Shown: positions 16,020-23,648 of the stretch, in pieces
Numbering within the stretch: position 1 is the first letter of the stretch
Layout of the letters: each line of letters opens with the position of its first letter
NCBI GenBank assembly: GCA_040756475.1
Contig: JBFLZB010000032.1
Span: 1 to 32,485 of the forward strand
Origin: Thermodesulfobacteriota bacterium
GTDB lineage: Bacteria > Desulfobacterota > Deferrisomatia > Deferrisomatales > JACRMM01
DNA length: 32,485 bases
Direction of reading: 5' to 3'
The notes under the pieces: model-generated
What the model was told of the DNA's origin: nothing
Databases searched by the model: none
Seen by the model: the letters and a program-made list of their open reading frames with translations, nothing else
Program-made: the position numbers and the translations under genes

Positions 16020-16892
16020 GTGGACCGCTACACCAAGGGCTTCGTCGTCGCCTCTCTCGTCTACTTCGTGCTGGCTTCCCTGCTCGGCCTCTGGATGGGG
16101 CTCGGCACGGCGCCCTCGTGGGCCCGGTTCGCCCACGTGCACTTCAACCTGCTCGGTTTCATGGCCATGATGATCTACGGCGTGGGGTACTTCGTGCTCC
16201 CGCGCTTCAACGCCCGAGAGCTCAAGTGGCCCTTCCTCGTTCCCCTGCACTTCTGGGCGTCCAACGTGGGGCTGGTGGGGCTGGTGGCCACCTATCCCGA
16301 GATGCCTTCCACCGGGTTTGCGGCCTTCGGCGCGCTCTCGGCGGCGTCGGCGGTGCTCTTCGCGGTGAACATCGGGGCCACGGTGCTGGCGGCGGAAACG
16401 TCGACGGAGGGCGAAGAGGAAGCCCAGCCCGCCACTGCCCCCCAGGCCGCTCCCCCGGTGGGTCCCGACACCCGGGTGGGGGAGCTCCTGACCCGGTGGC
16501 CCGCAACGGCCGACGTCCTGGTGGCCCAGGGGCTGACGGCCCTCGCGGACCCGGCGCACCGGGAGCAGGTAAAGCAGCTCCCCGTGACCCTGGCCATGGC
16601 CTGCCAGCGCCACGGGCTCGACCTGGAGGCCGTGGTCGGGGCGGTGCGGGAGGTCACGGGGTCCGCCGGGGCCGGAGCTTCGGGCGGACCTGCCCCCATC
16701 CGGGCCGACCAGGTGCTGGGCGACATTCTCGCCGCGCACCCGGAGACGGAGGGGGTGTTCCGCAAGTACTACGGCTCGGGCTGCTTCTCGTGCCCCGGGC
16801 AGGCCACCGAGACCGTCAAGCAGAGCGCCATGATCCACAACGTGGACGTTAAGAAACTGCTGGAGGAGCTCAACCGGGCGGCGAAGTCCTGA
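16020..16892 (+). CDS. Membrane protein: oxidase-subunit-I-like helices fused to DUF1858-like domains
   Basis: The product has 290 residues, with a GTG start 7 bases after AGGAGG. The first ~120 residues form four transmembrane helices with the pattern of a shortened haem-copper oxidase/NorB subunit I: HVHFNLLGFMAMMIYGVGYF keeps His residues at the head of a helix, and a second His lies in FLVPLHFWASN. A Glu/Pro/Ala-rich linker (125-143) leads to two soluble DUF1858-like units, about 145-205 without Cys and about 225-285 with the typical CFSCPG pair (near 255 and 258) and the ending HNVDVKKLLEELN. DUF1858 units occur next to hybrid-cluster and Fe-S repair proteins, so with the FNR/NnrR-type box a role in NO or redox stress is plausible. 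Function is not established. Its 3' end overlaps the convergent hydrolase gene by 23 bases. Confidence 0.78.
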   Translation: MDRYTKGFVVASLVYFVLASLLGLWMGLGTAPSWARFAHVHFNLLGFMAMMIYGVGYFVLPRFNARELKWPFLVPLHFWASNVGLVGLVATYPEMPSTGFAAFGALSAASAVLFAVNIGATVLAAETSTEGEEEAQPATAPQAAPPVGPDTRVGELLTRWPATADVLVAQGLTALADPAHREQVKQLPVTLAMACQRHGLDLEAVVGAVREVTGSAGAGASGGPAPIRADQVLGDILAAHPETEGVFRKYYGSGCFSCPGQATETVKQSAMIHNVDVKKLLEELNRAAKS

Positions 16893-17640
16893 GGTTCCCG
16901 AGCACGTCCGCCAGGAACCGGGCAAAGAGCGCCCAGGACTTTCGGTCGGCGTCTTCCCGGTGCCGGTCGCCGCCGAACACCGTGAAGGCGTGGGGCGCGC
17001 CGCCGTAGGTGACCATCTCGTGGGGGAGACCCGCGGCTTCCAGCTCGGCCGCGAGGCCCGCGAAGTGATCCAGGGTGACCGCCGTGTCGGCGGTGCCGTG
17101 GAGGACCAGGTACTGCCCCTTGGCCCGGGAGTAGTCTTGCCCCGCGGGGGTTTCGAGTCCCCCGTGGAAGCTCACGAAGCCCTTGAGGTCGGCCCCGGAG
17201 CGGGCCAGCTCCAGCACGGCCGCGCCGCCGAAGCAGTACCCCATGGCCACGGCGTTGCCGAGATCCGCCCCCCTGCCCTTCGCGGCGTCGAGGGCCCCCT
17301 TGAGGAGGGTGCGCAACTTCGCGCGGTCGGCATAGAGCTGGCCGGTGTGCCGGCGCCGGTCCTCCAGGGTGGCCGGCCGCACCCCGGCCCCGAAGAGGTC
17401 TGCGGCGAAGACGGCATACCCGAGCTCCGCCAGCATCTGAGAGCGCTTCACCTCGTAGTCTCCGAGCCCGTCCCAGTCGTGGATGAGGAGCACCAGGGGG
17501 GCCCCCGGCCGGGGAGCGACGTAGTACCCCTCGTAGGCCTTCCCCGCGACCTCGTAGGGGACGGTGTCGCCCTCCCCGGCGAGCAGGGGCGCAGCGAAAA
17601 GAAGGCTCGAGATGGCGACGGCGGCGGCAACAGAGCGCAT
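16870..17640 (-). CDS. Exported dienelactone hydrolase family protein
   Basis: The product has 256 residues from ATG 17640, 5 bases after GGGAGG. Residues 1-22 form a signal peptide (SSLLFAAPLLAGEG), unusual for this mostly cytoplasmic family and pointing to periplasmic action. The alpha/beta-hydrolase core is complete: nucleophile Cys136 in MGYCFGG, Asp185 in HGTADTAV, His217 in GAPHAF. Family members hydrolyse dienelactones or other esters and lactones; the substrate here is unknown. It lies downstream of the ComFB-like gene on the same strand with a 124-base gap, so it may have its own promoter. Its stop codon lies inside the end of the convergent DUF1858 gene. Confidence 0.88.
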   Translation of the reverse strand: MRSVAAAVAISSLLFAAPLLAGEGDTVPYEVAGKAYEGYYVAPRPGAPLVLLIHDWDGLGDYEVKRSQMLAELGYAVFAADLFGAGVRPATLEDRRRHTGQLYADRAKLRTLLKGALDAAKGRGADLGNAVAMGYCFGGAAVLELARSGADLKGFVSFHGGLETPAGQDYSRAKGQYLVLHGTADTAVTLDHFAGLAAELEAAGLPHEMVTYGGAPHAFTVFGGDRHREDADRKSWALFARFLADVLGNLRTSPPG

Positions 17641-17764
17641 GGGCGCCTCCCTCCCCCCCGGTGTCCCCAGTGGCGTGTGCCCGGGGAGGGTACCGGAGGG
17701 TCGGAGCGCACGCAAACCGGCCTCCCGGGGGGCCCCAAAGTTGCCGGCCGCCCCGCGTTCCCGG

Positions 17765-18295
17765 TCAGCCCGGCAGCTCGTAGTCCGACGCGAACCGGTG
17801 GAGCAGGGAGGCAATGTGCCGCAGCAGGGGCTCGCTGGCGTCCGCCCCCAGGGGACGGCGCTCCGGCAGGGGTTCGGGCCGCTCCCGGGCCCGGTGCAGG
17901 GCCACCGTCACCTGCTCGGCGACCAGGCTCCGCAGCTCGTGCCGGGCCCGCTCCCGTTGATACTGGGCACCCACGTCGGTCGTGGCGTAGAGGGGAGGCA
18001 GCCGGTTGAGGGCGCAGGCCAGCACATCCCCCCGGTCGACGCCCCCGCCCCCCTCGTCTGCCCAGCGGGCCTCGATCTCCTCGACCGCGAGCTCCTCCAT
18101 GATGTTGCGGTAGGCGCGTCGCGTCTCGACCCGCACCCACCCGGCCTCGATGGCCGCGCGCAGCTCCACGAGCGCGCGGTAGTCCTCCTCCGGGAGCCCC
18201 TCGGAGAGCTCGATGAGGCGCGCGAGCTGCCCCTGGGCCGAGTGGGTCAGGCGTCCCCGGTCGCGGGCTTCCTGGACGACGCTGCGGATGGTCAT
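17765..18295 (-). CDS. ComFB-family (late competence) protein
   Basis: The product has 176 residues from ATG 18295, after GGAGGAG with a 6-base spacer. Residues about 70-130 match the ComFB domain: RNIMEELAVEEIEARW followed by DVLACALNRLPPLYATT and an Arg/Glu helix. The N-terminal ~60 residues are helical and the C-terminal tail is Arg/Pro-rich and less conserved. ComFB was named from Bacillus competence operons; in cyanobacteria homologues bind cyclic di-nucleotides, so a signalling role is possible here but not shown. An upstream Met 33 bases earlier in the same frame is less well placed. Divergent from rtcB across 160 bases. Confidence 0.75.
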   Translation of the reverse strand: MTIRSVVQEARDRGRLTHSAQGQLARLIELSEGLPEEDYRALVELRAAIEAGWVRVETRRAYRNIMEELAVEEIEARWADEGGGGVDRGDVLACALNRLPPLYATTDVGAQYQRERARHELRSLVAEQVTVALHRARERPEPLPERRPLGADASEPLLRHIASLLHRFASDYELPG

Positions 18296-18454
18296 GGCGG
18301 GCTCCTCCCTGGCAACGTGTTGCAGCATCGCCTAGGGGGATCGCCCGCTGGCCCGTAAAACTTGAGCCGGCGCGCGCTTCCCCCCCCCCGGGGGAGCCGG
18401 TAGACTGCTCCCGATCCCCCCCGCCGCACCCACAGCCCCGACCGGAGGACTCCC

Positions 18455-19900
18455 GTGGAAACCCATGTACACATCGAGAAGGTGGACGACTACCGCTGGC
18501 GCATCCCCCGGGAAGGCGCCATGCGCGTGCCCGGCCTCCTCTACGCCACCGAAACGATGATTCCCCAGATCCGCTCCGAGAAGGCCGCGGAGCAGGTGCG
18601 CAACGTCGCGACCCTGCCGGGGATTCTGGGCGCCAGCCTGGCCATGCCCGACGTGCACTGGGGGTACGGGTTCCCCATTGGGGGGGTGGCGGCCACCGAC
18701 GCGGAGACGGGGGTGATCTCGCCGGGGGGAGTGGGCTACGACATCAACTGCGGGTGCCGGCTCCTCACCACCGAGCTGGAGCGGGCCGAGGTGGCCCCCC
18801 GCGTGCGGGAGCTCGCCGGGCTGCTCTTCAGCCGGGTTCCCTCGGGGGTGGGCTCCACCGGCCCCATCCGCCTGAACAAGAAGGAACAGAGAGAGGTCGT
18901 CACCCGCGGCGCGGCCTGGGCCGTGGAGGCGGGCTACGGCCGCCTCGAGGACCTGGAGGTGACCGAGGAGGGAGGGTGCCTGGCGGGCGCCGACCCGGCG
19001 GCGATCTCGGAGCGGGCCTACGAGCGGGGCTTCAACCAGGTGGGGACCCTGGGGTCGGGGAACCACTTCCTGGAGGTCCAGTACGTGGAGAGGGTCTTCG
19101 ATCCGGAGGCCGCGGCGGCCTTCGGCCTGCGGGAGGGGCAGGTGACGGTGATGATCCACTCCGGGAGCCGGGGTTTCGGCTACCAGGTGTGCGACGACTA
19201 CCTGAAGGTCATGGCCCGGGAGGTGGCCCGGTCCGGCATCGAGCTGCCCGACCGGCAGCTCGCCTGCGCCTACCTCTCGACCCCGGCCGCCCGGGAGTAC
19301 CTGACCGCCATGGCCGGAGCCGCCAACTACGCCTGGGCCAACCGCCAGGCCCTGATGCACTGGGCCCGGGAGGCCTTCCAGGAGTTCTTCCGGGCCTCGC
19401 CCCGGGACCTGGGCCTTCGGCTCGTCTACGACGTGGCCCACAACATCGCCAAGCGGGAGCGCCACCGCGTGGAGGGGCAGGAGCGCTGGGTGATGGTGCA
19501 CCGCAAGGGAGCCACCCGGGCCTTCGGGCCCGGGCGGCCCGAGGTTCCCCCCCGCTACCGGGCCGTGGGGCAGCCCGTGATGATCCCGGGCGACATGGGC
19601 CGGGCCTCCTACGTGCTGGCCGGCACCGAGCGGGCCATGGAAGAGACCTTCGGCTCCACCTGCCACGGGGCGGGCCGTCTGCTGTCGCGCCACGCAGCCC
19701 TCAAGAAGAAGCACGGGGCCCAGGTGCGCAGGGACCTGGAGGCCCAGGGCATCTGGGTCTTCTCCGCGGGCGTCAAGACCCTGGCCGAGGAGATGCCCGA
19801 GGCCTACAAGGACGTGGACGACGTGGTGGACGCGGTGGCCGGCGCGGGGATCTCCCGCCGGGTCGCGCGGCTGCGGCCCATGGGGGTGGTGAAGGGATGA
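18455..19900 (+). CDS. rtcB: RNA-splicing ligase RtcB
   Basis: The 481-residue product is a full-length RtcB, the Mn2+- and GTP-dependent ligase that joins RNA 2',3'-cyclic phosphate or 3'-phosphate ends to 5'-OH ends. Conserved elements seen are MPDVHWGYGFPIGG (64-77), GVGYDINCGCRL (93-103) with metal ligands Asp96 and Cys99, GSGNHFLEVQ, HSGSRGFGYQV, and the guanylated His404 in TCHGAGRLLSR. The start is GTG 18455 after CCGGAGG. Neither an archease nor an RtcR activator gene is adjacent, and I found no clear sigma-54 promoter in front. Its stop overlaps the ATG of the decayed lipoprotein frame that follows (ATGA). Confidence 0.97.
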   Translation: METHVHIEKVDDYRWRIPREGAMRVPGLLYATETMIPQIRSEKAAEQVRNVATLPGILGASLAMPDVHWGYGFPIGGVAATDAETGVISPGGVGYDINCGCRLLTTELERAEVAPRVRELAGLLFSRVPSGVGSTGPIRLNKKEQREVVTRGAAWAVEAGYGRLEDLEVTEEGGCLAGADPAAISERAYERGFNQVGTLGSGNHFLEVQYVERVFDPEAAAAFGLREGQVTVMIHSGSRGFGYQVCDDYLKVMAREVARSGIELPDRQLACAYLSTPAAREYLTAMAGAANYAWANRQALMHWAREAFQEFFRASPRDLGLRLVYDVAHNIAKRERHRVEGQERWVMVHRKGATRAFGPGRPEVPPRYRAVGQPVMIPGDMGRASYVLAGTERAMEETFGSTCHGAGRLLSRHAALKKKHGAQVRRDLEAQGIWVFSAGVKTLAEEMPEAYKDVDDVVDAVAGAGISRRVARLRPMGVVKG

Positions 19901-20059
19901 GGCAGGCGACGCTCGCGGCCGGCGTCGCGGGGCTCCTGGTCCTCTTCGGGTGCTCGGACGGGCCGCACCGTGTGGGCCATGCGACAACGCGGCGCCGAGC
20001 TCACGGACGAGAAGGCGGAGCGGGTGGCCCGCTATCTCGCCCAGGTACGGGGACGATAA
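19897..20059 (+). pseudogene. Decayed cytochrome-c-like lipoprotein
   Basis: An ATG overlapping the rtcB stop opens MRQATLAAGVAGLLVLFGC, a lipoprotein signal with lipobox LFGC. A few codons later the frame is wrong: the sequence ending at the TAA at 20057 reads, one base out of phase, AMRQRGAELTDEKAERVARYLAQVRGR, the typical last helix of a small monohaem cytochrome c. The central part with the CxxCH motif is missing. A deletion that also shifted the frame explains this. The last ~60 bases recur at 22517-22576. Confidence 0.6.
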
Positions 20060-20124
20060 AGCCCGGCCCGGGTCAGGTCCGAAACTGCCCCACCAACTCG
20101 TCGAGCTGCCGGGCCGTATCGGCG
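20000..20124. repeat. 125-base direct repeat, copy A
   Basis: Bases 20000-20124 match 22517-22641 with four mismatches by eye (about 97 percent). The copy spans the 3' end of the decayed cytochrome-like gene, the short spacer, and the 3' end of the chemoreceptor gene on the other strand. Confidence 0.9.
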
Positions 20125-21656
20125 AGGGCGTTCGCCGCCTGATCCGCTTCCGCGGCCCGCTGGGCGGTCTCCCCGGCCACGTCCCGGAGCCCTTCGACGT
20201 TGTGGTTGACCGACTGGGCCACGGCGCCCTGCTCCTGGGCAGCGCCCGCAATCTGCTCGTTCATCTGGGCGATCAGCCGCACGGCGGTGCCCATGGCCCC
20301 GAGCGAACTCCCGAGCCCCCCGGCGCGCCGGCGGGTATCCTCCGCGCTCGCCACGCTCTTGCCCATGGCTGCCAGGGCGCTCGCGAGCCCCCCCTGGAAC
20401 CTCTCGATCATCCTCCCGATCTGCTCCGTGGACTGCCGGGTCCGCTCGGCGAGCTTTCGTACCTCGTCGGCCACCACCGCGAACCCCCGACCCTGCTCCC
20501 CGGCCCGGGCGGCCTCGATGGCGGCATTGAGCGCCAGCAGGTTCGTCTGGTCGGCCACGTCCCGGATCACCTCGAGCACCGCCCCGATTTCGTGCCCCAC
20601 CGCCTCCAGGGCGCCCAGCGCCTGGGAGGACGCCTTGACTTCCGAGGCGAGCGCCTCGACGGCCGTCACCGTCTGCTCCACCGCGCCGAGGGCGCCGGCG
20701 GTCTCCCGGTCGGCCCGCTCCGCCTCCCGCGCGGCGCGCACCGTGCTCTCGGCCACCTGCTCCACCGTCGCCACCATCTCGGCGAGCGCCGTAGACATCT
20801 CCTGGGCGCCCTCCTCCTGGCGCCCCATCGTCTCGCGGGATTTTTGGGTGGAAGCGGCCAGTTGCTGGGCCGCCGCGGAGAGCTCACGGCTCACCACCCC
20901 GATGTGCCGCACCACGCCCTGGAACTGCTCGAGCATCCGGTTGAGGGCCGCCGAAGCCTGGCCCACCTCGTCGGCGCTGCCCGCGGCCAGCCGGCGCGTG
21001 AGGTCGGAGTCGGCCTGGATCCTGGAAACGACCGCCGTCATGGCATTCACGGGGATCGCGACGCCCCGGTAGAGAGCCCCGAATACCGCCAGGACCAGGG
21101 CGAGCCCGACCCCCAACCCGGTCGAGGCCATGACGACGGCCCGCCGCACCACCGGTCCGACCTGGGCCATCCTCTCGTGGGAGAGCTCGTTGAGGCGCTC
21201 GGCGAACCGCTCGCTCTCTCCAACCATCTTGCCCACCCGCACCACGGCCTGGACGTCGTTCATGTCCACGCGGGCCGTGGCGGCCAGAAACGCCGCCAGG
21301 GCCTCCTCGAGCGGCCCCCAGGTCGCAGCGATCGCCTCCGCCTCGGCGGGGTCCACGGCTCGAAGCCCCACGAGCGCCCTGCGAAAACCGTCGAACCCCG
21401 CCTGGAACGTGGCGATCATGTCGGGCTCGACCCCCAGCTCGCCCTCCTGGGAGAGCACCGCCTCGCTCATGCCCCGAAGCATCTGCTGCAGCGCGCCGGA
21501 ACCGTCGAGAAGGTGCGTCGCCACTTCGTAGCTGGTGCCCACGCTGCGCATCGCCTGCCCCCCCACGACGGCGACGGCGGCCATGACGGCCACGATTCCG
21601 AGGCCGGCCCCGACCATCTTGGTCTTGATCCTGCGGTTGCGGAGGAATGCTCGCAT
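20073..21656 (-). CDS. Methyl-accepting chemotaxis protein
   Basis: The product has 527 residues from ATG 21656, before which AGGTGAACGG gives a weak ribosome site; an in-frame Met 78 bases upstream would add a proline-rich start and seems less likely. Layout: N-terminal basic segment and TM1 (about 13-33), periplasmic helical sensor (34-170), TM2 (about 172-197), HAMP (200-250, [16 protein letters not shown]), long coiled coil, and the signalling hairpin with [20 protein letters not shown] and [19 protein letters not shown] near 358-400. The periplasmic part resembles a four-helix-bundle sensor; the ligand is unknown. There is no C-terminal CheR-tethering pentapeptide (it ends VGQFRT). No other chemotaxis gene is in the window. 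Its last codons are duplicated at 22590-22641. Confidence 0.93.
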   Translation of the reverse strand: MRAFLRNRRIKTKMVGAGLGIVAVMAAVAVVGGQAMRSVGTSYEVATHLLDGSGALQQMLRGMSEAVLSQEGELGVEPDMIATFQAGFDGFRRALVGLRAVDPAEAEAIAATWGPLEEALAAFLAATARVDMNDVQAVVRVGKMVGESERFAERLNELSHERMAQVGPVVRRAVVMASTGLGVGLALVLAVFGALYRGVAIPVNAMTAVVSRIQADSDLTRRLAAGSADEVGQASAALNRMLEQFQGVVRHIGVVSRELSAAAQQLAASTQKSRETMGRQEEGAQEMSTALAEMVATVEQVAESTVRAAREAERADRETAGALGAVEQTVTAVEALASEVKASSQALGALEAVGHEIGAVLEVIRDVADQTNLLALNAAIEAARAGEQGRGFAVVADEVRKLAERTRQSTEQIGRMIERFQGGLASALAAMGKSVASAEDTRRRAGGLGSSLGAMGTAVRLIAQMNEQIAGAAQEQGAVAQSVNHNVEGLRDVAGETAQRAAEADQAANALADTARQLDELVGQFRT

Positions 21657-21752
21657 CCGTTCACCTATCGGGGTCGTCGCCCCGGGCTGCGGCCGCTGCG
21701 CTTCGCGGACCGCCCCGGCCGGGATCGGTTCCATGGGGCCCTGGGCTGCCGC

Positions 21753-22202
21753 CTAGTTGAGGGGGTAGCCCGCCGCGGTCCACTCCGCCGTGCCGCCCCG
21801 GAACCACATGACGTTCGTGTAGCCGTCGCGAATCGAGAGGACGGCGGCCTTGTAGGACTTCCAGCCCGTCGGGCCGTCGCTGTAGAAGACCACCGCCGCG
21901 CCCTTGTCCGCCGGCAGCTGGGCGGCGTCGAGCCGGTCCAGCGAGGCGTCGAAGTCGGCGCTCAGGGCGCTCTTCTGGTCGTAGGGAAGCGCCACGGCGC
22001 CCGGGATGTGGCCGCGACCGTAGTTGACGGCCTTTCGCATGTCGAAGAAGTGGGCCTTGCCGACGAGGTCTTTGGCCTGGGCCGCCGTGAGGATCTTGCC
22101 CCCGGCCAGCTCTCTGGGTGTCTCCACGTCGGCCGCAAGGGCAGCCGTGCCCACAAGGAGCCCGATGGTCAGGGTGAGCGCAATTCCGCCAGACTTCTTC
22201 AT
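21753..22202 (-). CDS. Exported rhodanese-like protein lacking the catalytic cysteine
   Basis: The product has 149 residues. Two ATGs compete: the one at 22208 abuts GGAGG, so the second at 22202 (6-base spacer) is chosen. Residues 1-24 are a signal peptide (IGLLVGTAALAA). The rhodanese fold is clear: HFFDMRKAVNYGRGHIPGAVALP (pattern near 51-73), then the active-site loop VVFYSDGPTGWKSY and the end WFRGGTAEWTAAGYPLN. Close relatives have Cys at the loop start, often with a second Cys before Trp; here Ser108 (AGC codon) and Gly replace them, so sulfur transfer is not expected. It may bind rather than transfer, or be on the way to loss. It lies 96 bases upstream of the chemoreceptor on the same strand. 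Confidence 0.85.
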   Translation of the reverse strand: MKKSGGIALTLTIGLLVGTAALAADVETPRELAGGKILTAAQAKDLVGKAHFFDMRKAVNYGRGHIPGAVALPYDQKSALSADFDASLDRLDAAQLPADKGAAVVFYSDGPTGWKSYKAAVLSIRDGYTNVMWFRGGTAEWTAAGYPLN

Positions 22203-22516
22203 CTTCATCCTCCGGGGGGCTGGGGGCCGGGAATCTCCCGTCCGAGGTTGCGTGGGGTCGGTTTGCTTGACGTCGGGAACGCGGTTTCGGTGCGCGCCAG
22301 TCGGCGTATCGACAACCCGGCGGGGATGCTTGAGGATATTTCTGCGCCTTTTGCATGGGGCGGGGCGCAGGGCCGGAGGCAGAGGGGGCGTGCCGGCCGC
22401 TCCGCGCCTCGGCCTGGACTTGGGGACTAGAGATTCTTGAGGACCGGAAATCTGGAACGATGGGACAAGTTTCGCTCCAGAAAAATGGCAGGTCCGCTTC
22501 GCTTGACCCACCGGTC

Positions 22517-22641
22517 CTCACGGACGAGGAGGCGGAGCGGATGGCCCGCTATCTCGCCCAGGTACGGGGACGATAAAGCCCGGCGCGGGTCAGGTCCGAA
22601 ACTGCCCCACCAACCCGTCGAGCTGCCGGGCCGTATCGGCG
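22517..22641. repeat. 125-base direct repeat, copy B (gene fragments)
   Basis: Second copy of 20000-20124. Its left part is the last 20 codons of a cytochrome-like protein (LTDEEAERMARYLAQVRGR then TAA at 22574-22576), open back to an ATG at 22460 but without a haem motif. Its right part (22590-22641, minus strand) is the last codons of the chemoreceptor (ending VGQFRT). Homology stops at 22641. The rest of the gene-free stretch 22203-22704 holds no other recognisable feature. Confidence 0.85.
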
Positions 22642-22704
22642 GGGGAGCCAACGAGGGTTTCCAAGCGGGTTCGTGCGCCGCCTGCGGCCAGCAGATCGGC
22701 GAGG

Positions 22705-23091
22705 TCACCAGAGAGTGGATACGGAGAACGCCGAAAAGGCCGGATCGCGGGTGATCAGGGGCAGGGACTCGATCTCGCTCTGGGCAGCAAGCATCCGGTC
22801 GAAGGGATCGCGGTGAGCCGCCCCATGGCTTCCAGCCCGTAATCCGTGGGAATGCTCGGTCGGCAGGTGGTGGAATCCGTCTGCCGCCACCAACTCGGCA
22901 AACCGCGCGGCTGCCTGAGGCACCCCTTCGAGCTTGCCGATCCGGTGCTTGGTGGCGATCTCCCACGCGCTCGCCGCGCTGACGAAGATGTCGTTGGCCT
23001 CGTCCCCGATGGCCGCCCGTGCCGTCGCCGGTAGGCGAGGGTCGTCGGTAACCCGCCAGAGCCACACGTGGGTGTCGAGCAGAAACCTCAT
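22705..23091 (-). CDS. PIN-domain toxin (VapC-like)
   Basis: The product has 128 residues and the PIN nuclease fold: FLLDTHVWLW with Asp6, SAASAWEIATKHRIGKL with Glu44, RDPFDRMLAAQ with Asp95 and Asp98, and the last acidic position Asp116 in LITRDPAF. All the usual metal-binding acids are present, so it should be an active Mg2+-dependent RNase. This PIN subgroup, beginning LLDTHxxLW, is normally paired with Phd/YefM-type antitoxins, as here. The ATG overlaps the stop of the antitoxin gene (ATGA), showing translational coupling. Target RNA unknown. Confidence 0.92.
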   Translation of the reverse strand: MRFLLDTHVWLWRVTDDPRLPATARAAIGDEANDIFVSAASAWEIATKHRIGKLEGVPQAAARFAELVAADGFHHLPTEHSHGLRAGSHGAAHRDPFDRMLAAQSEIESLPLITRDPAFSAFSVSTLW

Positions 23092-23318
23092 CTTCCCTCC
23101 CACGCGTCCAACTCCTCGTCGGGTAGGGGCTCGAAGAACGCATCCCCCAGCCTGCCCGGCAGGCGGCCCGGTCGCCGGTTGGCGTCTCTGGCAAGGGGCA
23201 ACAGCCGCGCATAGGGCCTTCCTGCCTTGGCCAGGATGATCTCCTGTCCGGCATGGGCCTGCTCGAGCAGACGGGAGAAGTGGGTCTTCGCCTCGTGTAC
23301 GTTGACCATGGTCGGCAT
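23088..23318 (-). CDS. Phd/YefM-type antitoxin
   Basis: The product has 76 residues from ATG 23318, 5 bases after GGAGG; the next Met (23309) is also possible. VNVHEAKTHFSRLLEQAHAG is the diagnostic Phd/YefM N-terminal DNA-binding helix pattern, followed by EIILAKAGRPYARLLPL. The C-terminal part, ending PDEELDAWEGR, is the flexible toxin-binding tail. It should neutralise the overlapping PIN toxin and repress the operon through the repeat just upstream. Confidence 0.92.
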   Translation of the reverse strand: MPTMVNVHEAKTHFSRLLEQAHAGQEIILAKAGRPYARLLPLARDANRRPGRLPGRLGDAFFEPLPDEELDAWEGR

Positions 23319-23342
23319 GGCGTCCTCCACCGGGATATCGAT

Positions 23343-23362
23343 GGACCAAGTGGCGGACCAAG
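23343..23362. promoter_or_regulatory. Possible antitoxin operator
   Basis: A direct repeat of GGACCAAG (23343-23350 and 23355-23362), 12 bases start to start, lies 25-44 bases before the antitoxin ATG, where autoregulatory operators of such pairs are found. The remainder of the 330-base spacer 23319-23648 shows no gene or other recognisable element. Confidence 0.35.
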
Positions 23363-23648
23363 GCCACCCGCCGCCCCCCGTCCGGTCAAGGCACCCGTTC
23401 GTCCTGGATCCACCGCCTGGGTGGCGAGCGGGGTCCGGGAGCCCTTGCGCTCCGCCCCGCAATCCGCGATGTTCGGAGGCGGCGTCTCCGAGGGAGCCGG
23501 TGCGCCGAGCCTCACCGGTTTCGGCCTCGCTGCCGCGGTTCTGTCGAGGCGGCACGGGGCTGCGCTCCAGGGCTCCCGAACCCCGCCCCAAGATTAGGAG
23601 TTGGTTCCTGGCCGTGAAGCCGCGTTCTTCCTCCCTTCGGCCCGCCCG

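Noticed and set aside
18340-18400. RtcR-type sigma-54 promoter before rtcB (TGGCCC ... CTTGAG)
   Set aside because: The spacing between the GG and TTG elements is two bases too long and the -12 GC is missing.
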